A stretch of 64,000 bases of DNA from Planktothrix tepida PCC 9214. Its GTDB lineage: Bacteria; Cyanobacteriota; Cyanobacteriia; Cyanobacteriales; Microcoleaceae. The notes beneath the pieces are model-generated. The model was given only the letters and a program-made list of their open reading frames with translations. It did no database searches and had not been told where the DNA came from. Each line of letters opens with the position of its first letter. The first letter of the stretch is position 1. Shown here in pieces: positions 16,507 to 24,751 of this stretch. The position numbers and the translations under genes were made by a program. The stretch covers positions 142,782 through 206,781 of the forward strand of contig NZ_LN889815.1 in the NCBI RefSeq assembly GCF_900009145.1, given 5' to 3'.

Positions 16507-17190
16507 TTAAATTTCAATTTCTGGGATGGAATCAAGATAATTCTTGATAGATATTTTTCCTCTTAAAAATTGAGTCAATGTATCTTCAACAGGAAAGTTA
16601 TTAGTCCCGTCTGGGGGTGAAATTTTAGAAAGAACTTGTTCGAGTTGCTCTTGAAAAGCTTGATAAGCTTCCATACTGTATGAGCGGCTGACTTTAATGG
16701 GATCATTCTCTTCTTGAAGAAACCAATAAGTCATCTGAATTTGAGAAGGCAGATAAGACTCAGTTTTGGCTAGGATGAATAAGTCAAGTTGAGGCTTCCA
16801 ATCGGTGAGGACGTTTTCTAAATCTTCAGGGCAATGAGTTGCCCAATTGATAATTTCAAGTTGCTGATACCGATAAATGAGTAAGTCAATTTTGGTAGAA
16901 AGAATGACATTTTTATATGAAAATTGAAGCAATTGTCCATAGGTTTTCCAGGTATTGGGTTCGTTACTCCAGATTTCAGGAGCTAATAATTGTAGTTGAG
17001 AGAACCACTGTTTAAACTGAGGGGTGTTGGCTAGAAAAGGAGCGATAGGAAGTTCCATTAAAGATTGTTCCATCAGGAGACGAAATTGTTCTTCTTTTGG
17101 ATGACTTTTAGCTTCTGCTATTGCTTCCATATTCTCAAGATTGTTTGAAGCAGCAAGACGAGATAAATCTTCAGCCGTTATCCACATCAT
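16507..17190 (-). CDS. Degenerate PD-(D/E)XK nuclease-like protein
   Basis: A 227-residue protein. Residues 99-160 follow the pattern of RecB/Cas4-type PD-(D/E)XK nucleases: TKIDLLIYRYQQLEIINWAT, then a helix with LTDWKPQLDLFILA, where active members read xKIDLL, IIDWKT and WQxQLYLF. D102 is present, but the IIDWKT motif has become IINWAT (113-118), so the second Asp and the catalytic Lys are lost. It may be an inactive DNA-binding descendant or may use other residues. It is in the leftward block between unknown genes. The fold call is from pattern and is moderately sure. Confidence 0.5.
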   Translation of the reverse strand: MMWITAEDLSRLAASNNLENMEAIAEAKSHPKEEQFRLLMEQSLMELPIAPFLANTPQFKQWFSQLQLLAPEIWSNEPNTWKTYGQLLQFSYKNVILSTKIDLLIYRYQQLEIINWATHCPEDLENVLTDWKPQLDLFILAKTESYLPSQIQMTYWFLQEENDPIKVSRSYSMEAYQAFQEQLEQVLSKISPPDGTNNFPVEDTLTQFLRGKISIKNYLDSIPEIEI

Positions 17191-17243
17191 GTGAGTTTAC
17201 TAAAATAAAAAAGGGTTTAGAGTAGAAGTCCAAATCATTGAAA

Positions 17244-17792
17244 TCAATCCCAAGATAAGAAGGGAGTTCGTTGATCAACTAATTGGATAGAAAGTTGAGG
17301 AGGAGGACTGGTAAAGTTTAAAAAATCTAATTTAGGTTCAGGAAAGCTAAGATCAATGGTTGGGTCAATGAGAGGAAAATGAGAATTTTTTTGGAGTATT
17401 TGGAGCAGATTAATTCCCACGGGTAAGGGATGCGCTTCAAATGAATAAGTATACCAACGCCTACCTAAGCGGGAGGTTTGCGGAATTAAAGTAATACGAG
17501 TTAATTGATTGAAAAGGTTCTGTCCTTGTTGAATTTGATAATTGAGAAAAGGACGCAAGGCATCTGATTGTCCACTATTAAGTAAAGCAAAACACCAGTT
17601 CATCTGAGGATCTAGAAAACATAAGTTAATCCAGTCCTGTGCCATTAAGTTAGGAAAAGGTTGACCGTAAACCGCAGGTGTTGCATGAAGAATAATTGTA
17701 TCTAGCGATTCCGAAAGTTCTACTAAACCTGTGGGACTTTCTCGATACACTTTTCCCGATGCTCGATTGAATCGGTAGCGACAAGTTAGCAT
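17244..17792 (-). CDS. Hypothetical protein
   Basis: A 182-residue protein, MLTCRYRFNRASGKVYREST-like start followed by IILHATPAVYGQPFPNLMAQ and SRLGRRWYTYSFEAHPLPVG. It is rich in beta strands and aromatic residues, with no catalytic motif that I recognise. It lies between the degenerate nuclease gene and the Ycf46-like AAA gene, so it may belong functionally with the AAA / PRTRC set. Confidence 0.45.
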   Translation of the reverse strand: MLTCRYRFNRASGKVYRESPTGLVELSESLDTIILHATPAVYGQPFPNLMAQDWINLCFLDPQMNWCFALLNSGQSDALRPFLNYQIQQGQNLFNQLTRITLIPQTSRLGRRWYTYSFEAHPLPVGINLLQILQKNSHFPLIDPTIDLSFPEPKLDFLNFTSPPPQLSIQLVDQRTPFLSWD

Positions 17793-17862
17793 TATTGGTT
17801 CTCTCCTAATATCACTGTGAAAGTGCCAGGATTAAAAACTGGCACTTAACTTTAAAAACTGG

Positions 17863-19503
17863 TTAATTCCAATACAAATCTCGATGGGATGAGGGATTAG
17901 ATGAGGTATCAGAAGATTCAGATGAATTAAACGAACTGACAGGAGATGCTAATTCACCTCCGCCATTAATAGCCCACTTTCTCAAAGCATTTAATTCTTC
18001 GGTATCCCCTCGAAATTGTGCAGGTTTAGAGTTAATTAAATTAAGCAAGCGATCGCCACTCACAATTCTAGGATGTCCTAAAGCAAATGCTTCTGTGGCA
18101 GCTTCTTTAACTACATTACGGATTTCTGCACCCGTCATTGAAATAGAGCGTTCTGCTAATTGTTGAATCCATTGAGCATCTAATTCAATGAGATAATGAG
18201 CAAGTTGTACTTGCCAAATTTCTGCTCTTGTTGAAAGATTGGGTAAATCTACATAAAAGACTTTGAAACGGCGCAGCATTTCTTTAGAAAATCCCCAAGG
18301 ACGATTAGCTGTTGCAGCAACAATTACATCTGTTTTGTTCTCTTCAAGCCAAGTTAATAATGTTCCTATCATCCGAGAAGATGTTCCCCCGTCCCTCTCA
18401 GAAGACTGTTGAGACACTTGTTTATCCATCTCATCAATCCACAGTAAGCAGGGCGCTAAAGCTTCCGCTTGTTGCAAAATACTTCTGAGATTTGCTTCAC
18501 TACTACCGAGTTCTTTACTCATTAGTTTTCCCAGATCTAACACTAAACAAGGAACTCCCCATTCGGCAGCGATCGCTTTAACCGCTAAAGATTTACCTGT
18601 ACCAGACACACCAATAAAAAGAATATGAGCAGGTTGATCCAGATGATGAGTAGCACGGGAAGTGGCATCAAGCAATGGGAGTTGCATTTGCGCCCAATGA
18701 CTAATGGCAGGAAGACCTTGCACAGGTACATCGGGGGATGGGGCAAAAGTTACGCCTTTGCTTGCCAAATGCTGCTTTTTAATTTCCAGAATTTGGGTAA
18801 TCGCTTGGGGTGTAATGCCTCGGTTGGTAATTGCCACCAGTTGCAGTGCATCTTCAATGCCTTCAGTTGTCATTCCTTGAAGAGCGCCAGTCAATTGTCG
18901 TTGTTGTTGCTCACTTAGATTGACTTCAAAATCAATGTTATTTTGTCTGGCATTGGCAGATAGAAAAGTAATTTTGTTAATCTTAAGCTGTTCAACTTCT
19001 AATTCTGTGGGTAAAGGATTAGATAGTTCCCACACTAAATCTTGAAAATAATGGGGAATATTTAACTCATGATGAGTCAGTATCAAACGATGGGGCGAAC
19101 GTTTAAGTCCGAAAAATAGATCTTTGGAAAGTCTTAACCAGTCGGAACGGGAATTGCCTTGAGTGACCAATTCAAGGAAATCTTTAGCGAGAATTAAAGT
19201 AGGCTGATTATCTTCAGAAATAAGGCGTTCCAAATGTTTAATAAAAGTAATAACAGGATGAACTTCTTGATTAACATTTGGGGTAGCACTCTTGTTAATT
19301 TTAGTAATCAGATTTCTCTCAACTCTTGGGGTTAAGTTAAGGAATTGGTTCCCACAATCCCATTGGATTAAAACTCTGTATCGTTCTCGGAGTTCTAGGG
19401 CAATTTTTTCAATCAATGTAGGTTCAGAAGCGGCAGGTGTATCCACTGTAACCGTAGCAATTCCTGCTTTGAACAGTAAAATAAGTTGTTCTGTGTCAAA
19501 CAT
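17863..19503 (-). CDS. Ycf46-like AAA ATPase
   Basis: A 546-residue ATPase. The N-terminal 250 residues are the Ycf46 type (start MFDTEQLILLFKAGIATVTV, then ILAKDFLELV). The AAA core has Walker A GVSGTGKS (298-305), Walker B LLWIDEMD (353-360), a sensor region VIVAATANRPWGFSKEMLRR and a C-terminal small domain. Ycf46 proteins are present in cyanobacteria and red-algal plastids, with a proposed role in carbon metabolism. Here the gene is followed by DUF2997-like, Ycf35-like and ThiF genes, so it probably works as the unfoldase or remodeller of that cassette. The C-terminal tail is Ser-rich. Confidence 0.78.
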   Translation of the reverse strand: MFDTEQLILLFKAGIATVTVDTPAASEPTLIEKIALELRERYRVLIQWDCGNQFLNLTPRVERNLITKINKSATPNVNQEVHPVITFIKHLERLISEDNQPTLILAKDFLELVTQGNSRSDWLRLSKDLFFGLKRSPHRLILTHHELNIPHYFQDLVWELSNPLPTELEVEQLKINKITFLSANARQNNIDFEVNLSEQQQRQLTGALQGMTTEGIEDALQLVAITNRGITPQAITQILEIKKQHLASKGVTFAPSPDVPVQGLPAISHWAQMQLPLLDATSRATHHLDQPAHILFIGVSGTGKSLAVKAIAAEWGVPCLVLDLGKLMSKELGSSEANLRSILQQAEALAPCLLWIDEMDKQVSQQSSERDGGTSSRMIGTLLTWLEENKTDVIVAATANRPWGFSKEMLRRFKVFYVDLPNLSTRAEIWQVQLAHYLIELDAQWIQQLAERSISMTGAEIRNVVKEAATEAFALGHPRIVSGDRLLNLINSKPAQFRGDTEELNALRKWAINGGGELASPVSSFNSSESSDTSSNPSSHRDLYWN

Positions 19504-19594
19504 AGATAAAGAAGTTAAAAGGGAAAAGGAAGTTAAATTTTATAACCAGATTTAACTTCCTAATTAATGGTCAAAAAATAAAGAATTTTCTCAC

Positions 19595-19795
19595 TTACTC
19601 TAAATGAATATCCGTTGGTTTTTGAACTGAAAGGGTAGGTTCAAAGTATTCAGATTTGAGTTGAGTTTGAGAACATCCTAATTGATTTAGGGGGGCTGTA
19701 ATGGCCGTACAAGTTTCTCCTTCGGCATGGAAAACTTCTACTTTTAAAGGTTGCCCTTTGGTTTGAGTAATTTGGATTTGGATGGGTTGAGACAT
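19595..19795 (-). CDS. DUF2997-like small protein
   Basis: A 66-residue protein. The core IQITQTKGQPLKVEVFHAEG then ETCTAITAPLNQLG resembles DUF2997, a small strand-strand-helix family with the pattern G-x-C-x-x-(I/L)-T-x-x-L. In cyanobacteria such proteins are often encoded beside Ycf46 and DUF1257 (Ycf35) genes, exactly as here. The single Cys in GETCTAI aligns with the family's conserved Cys. A ferredoxin-like or Ub-like adaptor role is speculation. Confidence 0.6.
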   Translation of the reverse strand: MSQPIQIQITQTKGQPLKVEVFHAEGETCTAITAPLNQLGCSQTQLKSEYFEPTLSVQKPTDIHLE

Positions 19796-19802
19796 AAATT
19801 AT

Positions 19803-20258
19803 TTAAGCGTAAACATCTACTTTTTGAGTCAAAGTTATAGTGGTTGTTCCATCTCCGGTTATCAGTGTTTCTCTTGTCCAGAGATGTTCAGGATAGTGAA
19901 TATCAATGAACGCTGTATTATGAGCAATTTGCAGTTCTTCTAGGAAATTTTGGACAGTTTTAAAATGTTTTCCCAGTAAATTGCGTTCAAAATCCCAAGG
20001 ATCAATAACGGCTTCAAAACTGTTTTGTTCAGGATGCCAACGAAAGCCAAGATCTAGTAAGCCTTCTAAGAAGTTACGACGAATGACAACCTCAGCTTGT
20101 TGTTGATCGGTTTTGTCGTAATCATTATTAAGCAGAACCGGAACATTATGGCTTTCAATCTCTGAATTAATTCCCACTTTTTCGAGAATTACTTCAAGTG
20201 CTTTGAGAAGAGATTGCCGATGAGATAGAGTGGTTTTAACAGTTGAAAAGTGGCTCAT
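19803..20258 (-). CDS. Ycf35/DUF1257-like protein
   Basis: A 151-residue protein starting MSHFSTVKTTLSHRQSLLKA, the hallmark of Ycf35/DUF1257 (MSHFSxIKTxLxDxxxLLxAL). Later VVIRRNFLEGLLDLGFRWHP matches the family segment IVIR..DIGFR. Ycf35 is conserved in cyanobacteria and some plastids, and its function is not settled. Here it lies eight bases from the DUF2997-like gene and between the AAA gene and the E1-like gene, in the same arrangement seen for chromosomal Ycf46/DUF2997/DUF1257 trios. Confidence 0.75.
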   Translation of the reverse strand: MSHFSTVKTTLSHRQSLLKALEVILEKVGINSEIESHNVPVLLNNDYDKTDQQQAEVVIRRNFLEGLLDLGFRWHPEQNSFEAVIDPWDFERNLLGKHFKTVQNFLEELQIAHNTAFIDIHYPEHLWTRETLITGDGTTTITLTQKVDVYA

Positions 20259-20294
20259 GGATTAACTTTCCATTAGGAGGTAAATTATTCCCAT

Positions 20295-21176
20295 TTAAAG
20301 CGCATCCGCGCTCTTAATCAGGTATTTAGAGGAATCCTGTTTTGAGATTAAAGTTTGTTGGGAAGTATAACGAGGAGAACTACTACCACTTTCTGCATGA
20401 AAGTAGGTAGCAAATCGTCGTAAGGTTTTGGTTAATACCAGTTGGGATAACATTTCTATGGCTTCAGTAGCAACTCGTTGGTTAATAAATAAACTTTGAA
20501 CATTTCTTTGAGCGATTTCAGCACAAGAAATGGGGTTTTTAGAGAATTCCTCTGGCTGTGCTAAAAGCAGTTCAGGATGTTGCCAACTAGGAGAAGGAAG
20601 ATGGATACAGAAAGAGGGATTTTTAAAGTCATTAAAGGCGGCTTTAGCATCAAATTTATTAGTAGAACCGATTAAGACTTGTCCGGCGGGTATGCCTTGG
20701 CCCATATTTCCACAATCTAACCACCAAATTTCAGGAAAGGGTTCTCTGAAGTAGTAACTCTCATAATCTAAACATTGACTGAGTTCTATTCTTGCGGTAC
20801 TATTATCAACGCATCCAATGATAATAATTAGTTTTTGCCAAGAACGTTGAATCATTGAAAGTGAGAATTGTTCTGCGATCGCTCCAAGTTTAACCCCATA
20901 AGCTAAACTATATCGAACGGCTAAAATATCAGCTTTATTCAAACCAATTTCAGCTTCACAAAAGTTTTGTCGTGGAACATTAACGGCTTCTACTGAATCA
21001 AAATCTACAAACACACCTTCAGCCGCTATTCCCCCTTTTTCCAATGCTAAGATGAGTCGTGCCAGCATTGGGACTAAAAATCCGCCTGTTCCTCCACAAC
21101 CAACTTGAATAAATTGGATTTGTTTGTGAGGAGCAAGGGCAATTGGAAGTGCATTATAGTAAGAATTATCTATCAT
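20295..21176 (-). CDS. E1-like (ThiF) adenylating enzyme of the PRTRC cassette
   Basis: A 293-residue E1-like protein from ATG 21176, four bases after the JAMM gene stop. The ATP-binding Rossmann motif is GCGGTGG (26-32). The adenylation motif is VDFDSVEAVNVPRQNF (D58, D60, N66, R69, Q70), with K81 following. GCVDNS holds the sensor Asp124, and WLDCGN carries C155, a candidate thioester Cys. E1/ThiF enzymes activate a Ub-like protein's C-terminus as an acyl adenylate. In the PRTRC cassette, ThiF is encoded with proteins A, B, C, D, E and F on plasmids. This gene is the core of that cassette here, and its last codons form GCGC hairpin copy 4. Confidence 0.82.
   Translation of the reverse strand: MIDNSYYNALPIALAPHKQIQFIQVGCGGTGGFLVPMLARLILALEKGGIAAEGVFVDFDSVEAVNVPRQNFCEAEIGLNKADILAVRYSLAYGVKLGAIAEQFSLSMIQRSWQKLIIIIGCVDNSTARIELSQCLDYESYYFREPFPEIWWLDCGNMGQGIPAGQVLIGSTNKFDAKAAFNDFKNPSFCIHLPSPSWQHPELLLAQPEEFSKNPISCAEIAQRNVQSLFINQRVATEAIEMLSQLVLTKTLRRFATYFHAESGSSSPRYTSQQTLISKQDSSKYLIKSADAL
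20300..20311. repeat. GCGC-N4-GCGC hairpin, copy 4
   Basis: GCGCATCCGCGC, with a loop different from the other copies, lying within the last codons (SADAL) of the ThiF gene. Confidence 0.45.
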
Positions 21177-21180
21177 AATT

Positions 21181-21786
21181 TTAGAAAACCGCATCAGAAA
21201 TTTGAGGGGGAAGATTGAAAACCCAATGACTTGGAATTTCCCAGAAGAGTTGGTGGTAAACTCCAATTCTTAACCGCAAAGTGGGTTGAGTAAAAATTGT
21301 ACCGAGGACTCCATAAATTTTGAAGCCGGATTCTTCTTCATTATCAATTTGAGAAAATGAAGCTTCCATAACATGATGACTGTGAATTTCGATGAGGATA
21401 TTTGAGCTACTTTCCCAACGAGTTACGCTTAAAAAGTCACGGGTTTGTAATGGAACTGTTAATTGCCAATGGGAATCTTGCCAAGACAAATGAAATAGAA
21501 TTTCTTGAGGTGCTACATTTTGTGACAGTCTCAGAATTTCTTGTAATAAAGTTTGGGGAACTTTAGGATATTGAAGATGAAACTGTGGAGGAACAAAAGC
21601 TAACCCAGGAATTGTACAAGCTTTGAAAGGAGCAATGACATTTAATCCTTCCCGAACACTTCTAAGCATGACACCATTGCCTGCCATAATAAACTCATAC
21701 ATCAAAGCGTTAAAAGGGGGAAGGGTTGGATCTTGAGCGATCAAGTAATTCGCTAGTGGTGGAGTAGTCATGGTTTGATTAGACAT
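21181..21786 (-). CDS. JAMM/JAB metalloprotease-like protein (PRTRC protein A type)
   Basis: A 201-residue protein with a JAMM zinc motif: EIHSHHVMEASFSQID, in which H135, H137, S145 and D148 fit HxH-x7-SxxD exactly. A Glu about 40 residues earlier (E95, in PQEILFHLSW) is the candidate catalytic base. JAB/JAMM proteins remove ubiquitin-like tags, and in the PRTRC set the protein A family carries this domain. It overlaps the PRTRC-B-like gene and is followed by ThiF after four bases. It would process or remove the Ub-like protein encoded upstream. The motif is unusually complete, so I think the enzyme is active. Confidence 0.82.
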   Translation of the reverse strand: MSNQTMTTPPLANYLIAQDPTLPPFNALMYEFIMAGNGVMLRSVREGLNVIAPFKACTIPGLAFVPPQFHLQYPKVPQTLLQEILRLSQNVAPQEILFHLSWQDSHWQLTVPLQTRDFLSVTRWESSSNILIEIHSHHVMEASFSQIDNEEESGFKIYGVLGTIFTQPTLRLRIGVYHQLFWEIPSHWVFNLPPQISDAVF

Positions 21787-22496
21787 TCAATGACTTCAGC
21801 AATAGTAACTTTTCGTTTGGAATCCTTGGAATCAGAAATAGCGATTAAGTCCCCCAATAGGTAATGCTTTGTATTAACCAATTTTGCCCATTGCAACCTT
21901 ATATCTTGAGGAAATTTCCGTGATTTTCCTGATACGCTATCACCATTGAAGGAAGTCTTCATAAATAGATTCCATACATCATTAATAGTTGTTGCCAAGG
22001 CAGTTGGTACGGGATTAGTTCCAAAGCAAATTCGACCATTAAAGGGATTAATATTGGGAAAAGGTGCATTGTAAACTTGAGCTTGTGGATCAAACTGTTT
22101 AGATTTGATTGCCCATAAATAGTATTGATGGTTAACTCCGATTAAAACTAATCCAGGTAAAGGAATCGAAATCATTTGAAATTGAGAATGATTTTCTAAC
22201 GTTAGTAAGTTGTGACGAGAAGGGGGAATAAATTTAACAATCCACTGTGCTTTTTGATGGCTGCCAATACGAACAATACCAGGGGAAAGAAATCCTGAAT
22301 CTATAGGTAATTCAGAGAAAGCATTTCTGACCGCTTCACTGGAAATAAACTGGGTTAGAGTTTGGTTGTCTTTTTGATATCGAATCAGGTATTGTCCCTC
22401 TAAAATAATTAAGGTACAAAGAACTTGAGAATTGAGAGAATGAGTGAGAGAATTAATAAGGGTATGAGGATTAAGCGGTGTTAGAGAAAGATTCAT
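21768..22496 (-). CDS. PRTRC protein B-like, E2-type domain
   Basis: A 242-residue protein. The central segment IPLPGLVLIGVNHQYYLWAI, followed by VYNAPFPNINPFNGRICFGT, matches PRTRC system protein B, whose core is predicted to be an E2-like (Prok-E2_D type) domain. C157 in GRICFGT is the Cys expected to carry the thioester. The C-terminal end has SFNGDSVSGKSRKF. This would accept an activated Ub-like protein from the ThiF enzyme. It overlaps the JAMM gene by 19 bases and the upstream gene by 26 bases, so all are cotranscribed. Assignment as an E2 is by family knowledge, not by direct evidence. Confidence 0.75.
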   Translation of the reverse strand: MNLSLTPLNPHTLINSLTHSLNSQVLCTLIILEGQYLIRYQKDNQTLTQFISSEAVRNAFSELPIDSGFLSPGIVRIGSHQKAQWIVKFIPPSRHNLLTLENHSQFQMISIPLPGLVLIGVNHQYYLWAIKSKQFDPQAQVYNAPFPNINPFNGRICFGTNPVPTALATTINDVWNLFMKTSFNGDSVSGKSRKFPQDIRLQWAKLVNTKHYLLGDLIAISDSKDSKRKVTIAEVIECLIKP

Positions 22497-23244
22497 CTTT
22501 TTGGGCTAAATTCCAAAGATTAATAAGCGTGAGTTGGTTAGCAATTTCTGTTTGTAACCATTGTTTCAACTCCCAAAAAGCCGTTTTTAGTTTAAGGGCT
22601 TCTTGCCAATCTTGAGTTAGGATATCAATGTTATCTTGGTTCCATTCAAGGTAAATACTACTTTCTAAGGTGGCATCAAGCCAAATATTCCCTGTACTAT
22701 GATCGATAATACTCATCACATCATAGAGATAGGATAAAGGTTCTGGTACAGTCTGGCAAAGAGATTGAAGTTTCTGCCAATCAATTTGTTCAACTGTTAA
22801 AACATCACTTGGATTAATTCCAAAATGTTCCTTCCAACTTGTTTGAAGGTAACTAGAGTCGTATAAGCAAATTAGGAACTGTTCAATGGGTTCAAATTCA
22901 TCAATACTAAGTGAATACCAATCAAAGTTTTGAGGAATAAAAGGAATAAAAGAGAGCCGTTCATCTAATTCAAATCCATTTTGACATATAGGAAAAAGCC
23001 GTTCATTAACTAAATCAAAAAATTCTAATTCTCTGAGAGAATGAACTGAATTAAAATTAAAGTTTAAAACCGGAGATTTTGAATGATTCCAGTCATCAGG
23101 AAAGTTGATTTTATAAAGGGAAAGCAGTATAATACTTTCCCTAAGTTGTTCTAAATAATCTAATCCATCCTTAACTTGCGTAGGAACTTTGAGAGATTGC
23201 AAGTAAGTTATTGCATTTGTTGATAATGAAGGGGTTAAAAACAT
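22471..23244 (-). CDS. Hypothetical protein of the PRTRC cassette (possible F position)
   Basis: A 258-residue protein from ATG 23244, which overlaps the end of the Ub-like gene. I do not recognise a domain. It is rich in aromatic and acidic residues, with IIDHSTGNIWLDATLESS in the middle and a C-terminal helix (LWNLAQKDESFSNTA). It sits exactly between proteins C and B, a place taken by protein F in PRTRC operons, but I could not confirm homology. It may be an adaptor or a substrate-binding subunit. Confidence 0.5.
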   Translation of the reverse strand: MFLTPSLSTNAITYLQSLKVPTQVKDGLDYLEQLRESIILLSLYKINFPDDWNHSKSPVLNFNFNSVHSLRELEFFDLVNERLFPICQNGFELDERLSFIPFIPQNFDWYSLSIDEFEPIEQFLICLYDSSYLQTSWKEHFGINPSDVLTVEQIDWQKLQSLCQTVPEPLSYLYDVMSIIDHSTGNIWLDATLESSIYLEWNQDNIDILTQDWQEALKLKTAFWELKQWLQTEIANQLTLINLWNLAQKDESFSNTA

Positions 23245-23666
23245 AGAATTGGATAACAACAGGGCTGGGGTGAGGAATGGATTAAATTAGAGATTGTCTT
23301 TGAGGTACTGTGAATTTCTATTTCTGCTTGAGCGATCGCTGCATCAATTTCTTCCCTTATTTCAATTAAAGTTTCTACCGTTAATTGACCCTGGAGTTCG
23401 GGTTGTTTGAGTTTCCAACTTAAAGCCAAAGCAGGGTTGATGGCTTCCGGTGCTGCTTTGAGAGAGTTAACAAGTGCTACATTTCCCTTAGTGCCAACTT
23501 TCTTAACAATTTCAATGTGTTCTTCTCCATCTACCATCTTTCGAGTTAGCGTAGCTCCAGCAACATCTGCATAGAATGGAAGTAGAGTTTTGATAATGGT
23601 TTCATCTGTTGCTGCTTGTTCAGGAGACAAAGGAATCCGTTGACCTTCAAGGATTAAGATAGGCAT
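23235..23666 (-). CDS. PRTRC protein C-like, ubiquitin-like domain
   Basis: A 143-residue protein. Residues 1-61 match PRTRC protein C: MPILILEGQRIPLSPEQAAT, then LLPFYADVAGATLTRKMVDG and VKKVGTKG. This is the family's conserved core, predicted to be a beta-grasp Ub-like fold ending at V-G-T-K-G. Canonical members stop soon after that Gly, whereas this one continues for about 80 residues (LALSWKLKQPELQGQLTVET and helices). Either the tail is cleaved by the neighbouring JAMM protease, or the protein is not conjugated in the classical way. It is the probable modifier for the E1-like and E2-like genes downstream. Confidence 0.7.
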   Translation of the reverse strand: MPILILEGQRIPLSPEQAATDETIIKTLLPFYADVAGATLTRKMVDGEEHIEIVKKVGTKGNVALVNSLKAAPEAINPALALSWKLKQPELQGQLTVETLIEIREEIDAAIAQAEIEIHSTSKTISNLIHSSPQPCCYPILCF

Positions 23667-23670
23667 GGTT

Positions 23671-24042
23671 TTAAAAGAGAGTAAGTTGATGTTTGGGAGA
23701 TGAAGATTGAGAAGAAACTGATGAGGAAAGTGGAGGGGGTGAATCTACGGAGCGTTTCTGGTAATTGTGTTGGGATTCTTCAAGTTTTTGCTTCTCAAGT
23801 AATTCTAGTGCAATTGCTTTTCTTTGGGGAAGTTCATTTTCTAATTGTACCAACATTGAGTTGATTAAATCGGGAAACCTTAATTCCTCAAGGGTTGTTT
23901 TTGAAAGAATGGGTGGAGAATTAGAAATTCCCACACCGATAAGAGCCACTCTGGGTTGGTTCAATTCTGTTTTAGGTAAGAGTTGAATGTGAATGGTAAT
24001 TGTATTACTTTCAAAATTATACTGACTGTCCAAATCTGACAT
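23671..24042 (-). CDS. PRTRC protein E-like
   Basis: A 123-residue protein with a short strand-rich N-terminus (NTITIHIQLLPKTELNQPRV, then LIGVGIS) and LEELRFPDLINSMLVQLENE, the pattern of PRTRC protein E (an early VxxxPK segment followed by GTPxELDxxF). It ends in a Ser-rich low-complexity tail. The family match is weaker than for B and C, and its place upstream of protein C supports it. The function is not known. It is followed on the left by the protein C gene after four bases. Confidence 0.5.
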   Translation of the reverse strand: MSDLDSQYNFESNTITIHIQLLPKTELNQPRVALIGVGISNSPPILSKTTLEELRFPDLINSMLVQLENELPQRKAIALELLEKQKLEESQHNYQKRSVDSPPPLSSSVSSQSSSPKHQLTLF

Positions 24043-24069
24043 TTTTCACCTTGAATTCACTTAACTTAA

Positions 24070-24081
24070 GCGCGTCAGCGC
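24070..24081. repeat. GCGC-N4-GCGC hairpin, copy 5
   Basis: GCGCGTCAGCGC in the 64-base gap between the GIY-YIG gene and the PRTRC genes, with AAGCGCG context shared with other copies. Confidence 0.5.
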
Positions 24082-24106
24082 ATTCTACTGGAGAGATGAA
24101 ACTGTT

Positions 24107-24751
24107 TCATCTCCAGTTGTCTAGCCAAGTTAAAAGTTGATTTAACTGTTCATTATTGAGAGCAAACCATTCTCCTGTTTTTCGATAATGGGCAAATTTG
24201 GTATGGGCAGCTTTTTCTAATGCGATCGCATCTGAACAAAAAAGAGTTTTAACCACATTTAACGAGACTGCACAGGATGTTTGTAAAGTTTGTAGTCGCT
24301 TTTTGAGGTTTGTTGTTCGACCAATTTTATACAAATTACTAACTCCTGAACGAACAACATAGATGTAGCCTCTGCGACTAGACAAGGTTGAAGCTTCTGA
24401 TAATTTAGCAATCTGCTCATATTGAATTTTAATTTGAATTTCTCCAGCTAACAACTTTTCAGGTTGAAAGGGATAAGAAACAGAAATTAGCTGAAGTTGG
24501 TCTAAAAGTTCTAGAGAGCGTTGAATAGCAGAAGAGGAAACGTTGAGAACCTGTGCTAAGGTAGTTAAACGGGTTAAAATGATTGAAGAATTATGGGGCT
24601 GATTTTTGGATTGTTTTGATGAGGTACGAAAAGCAATCTCACACAATTCTATCAGCATATTGACTGCTAAATGATCGCAGTAGGCTGTATCTTCTTGCTC
24701 TCGAAGGATAGTAGTATACCAAGAGTGAAGAGATTTATCTTTAAAATTCAT
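24107..24751 (-). CDS. GIY-YIG (T5orf172/MUG113-type) nuclease with winged-helix N-terminus
   Basis: A 214-residue protein. The N-terminal half has a helix-turn-helix-like stretch (ILTRLTTLAQVLNVSSSAIQ). The C-terminal half is a T5orf172/MUG113-type GIY-YIG domain: GYIYVV (128-133), YKIGRT (141-146), LKKRLQTLQTSC, a glutamate in AIALEKAAH and GEWF (193-196). Such nucleases cut DNA and are common in phages and plasmids. The winged-helix fusion suggests sequence-guided binding or autoregulation. It overlaps the upstream hypothetical gene by 11 bases and ends next to GCGC hairpin copy 5. Confidence 0.72.
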   Translation of the reverse strand: MNFKDKSLHSWYTTILREQEDTAYCDHLAVNMLIELCEIAFRTSSKQSKNQPHNSSIILTRLTTLAQVLNVSSSAIQRSLELLDQLQLISVSYPFQPEKLLAGEIQIKIQYEQIAKLSEASTLSSRRGYIYVVRSGVSNLYKIGRTTNLKKRLQTLQTSCAVSLNVVKTLFCSDAIALEKAAHTKFAHYRKTGEWFALNNEQLNQLLTWLDNWR

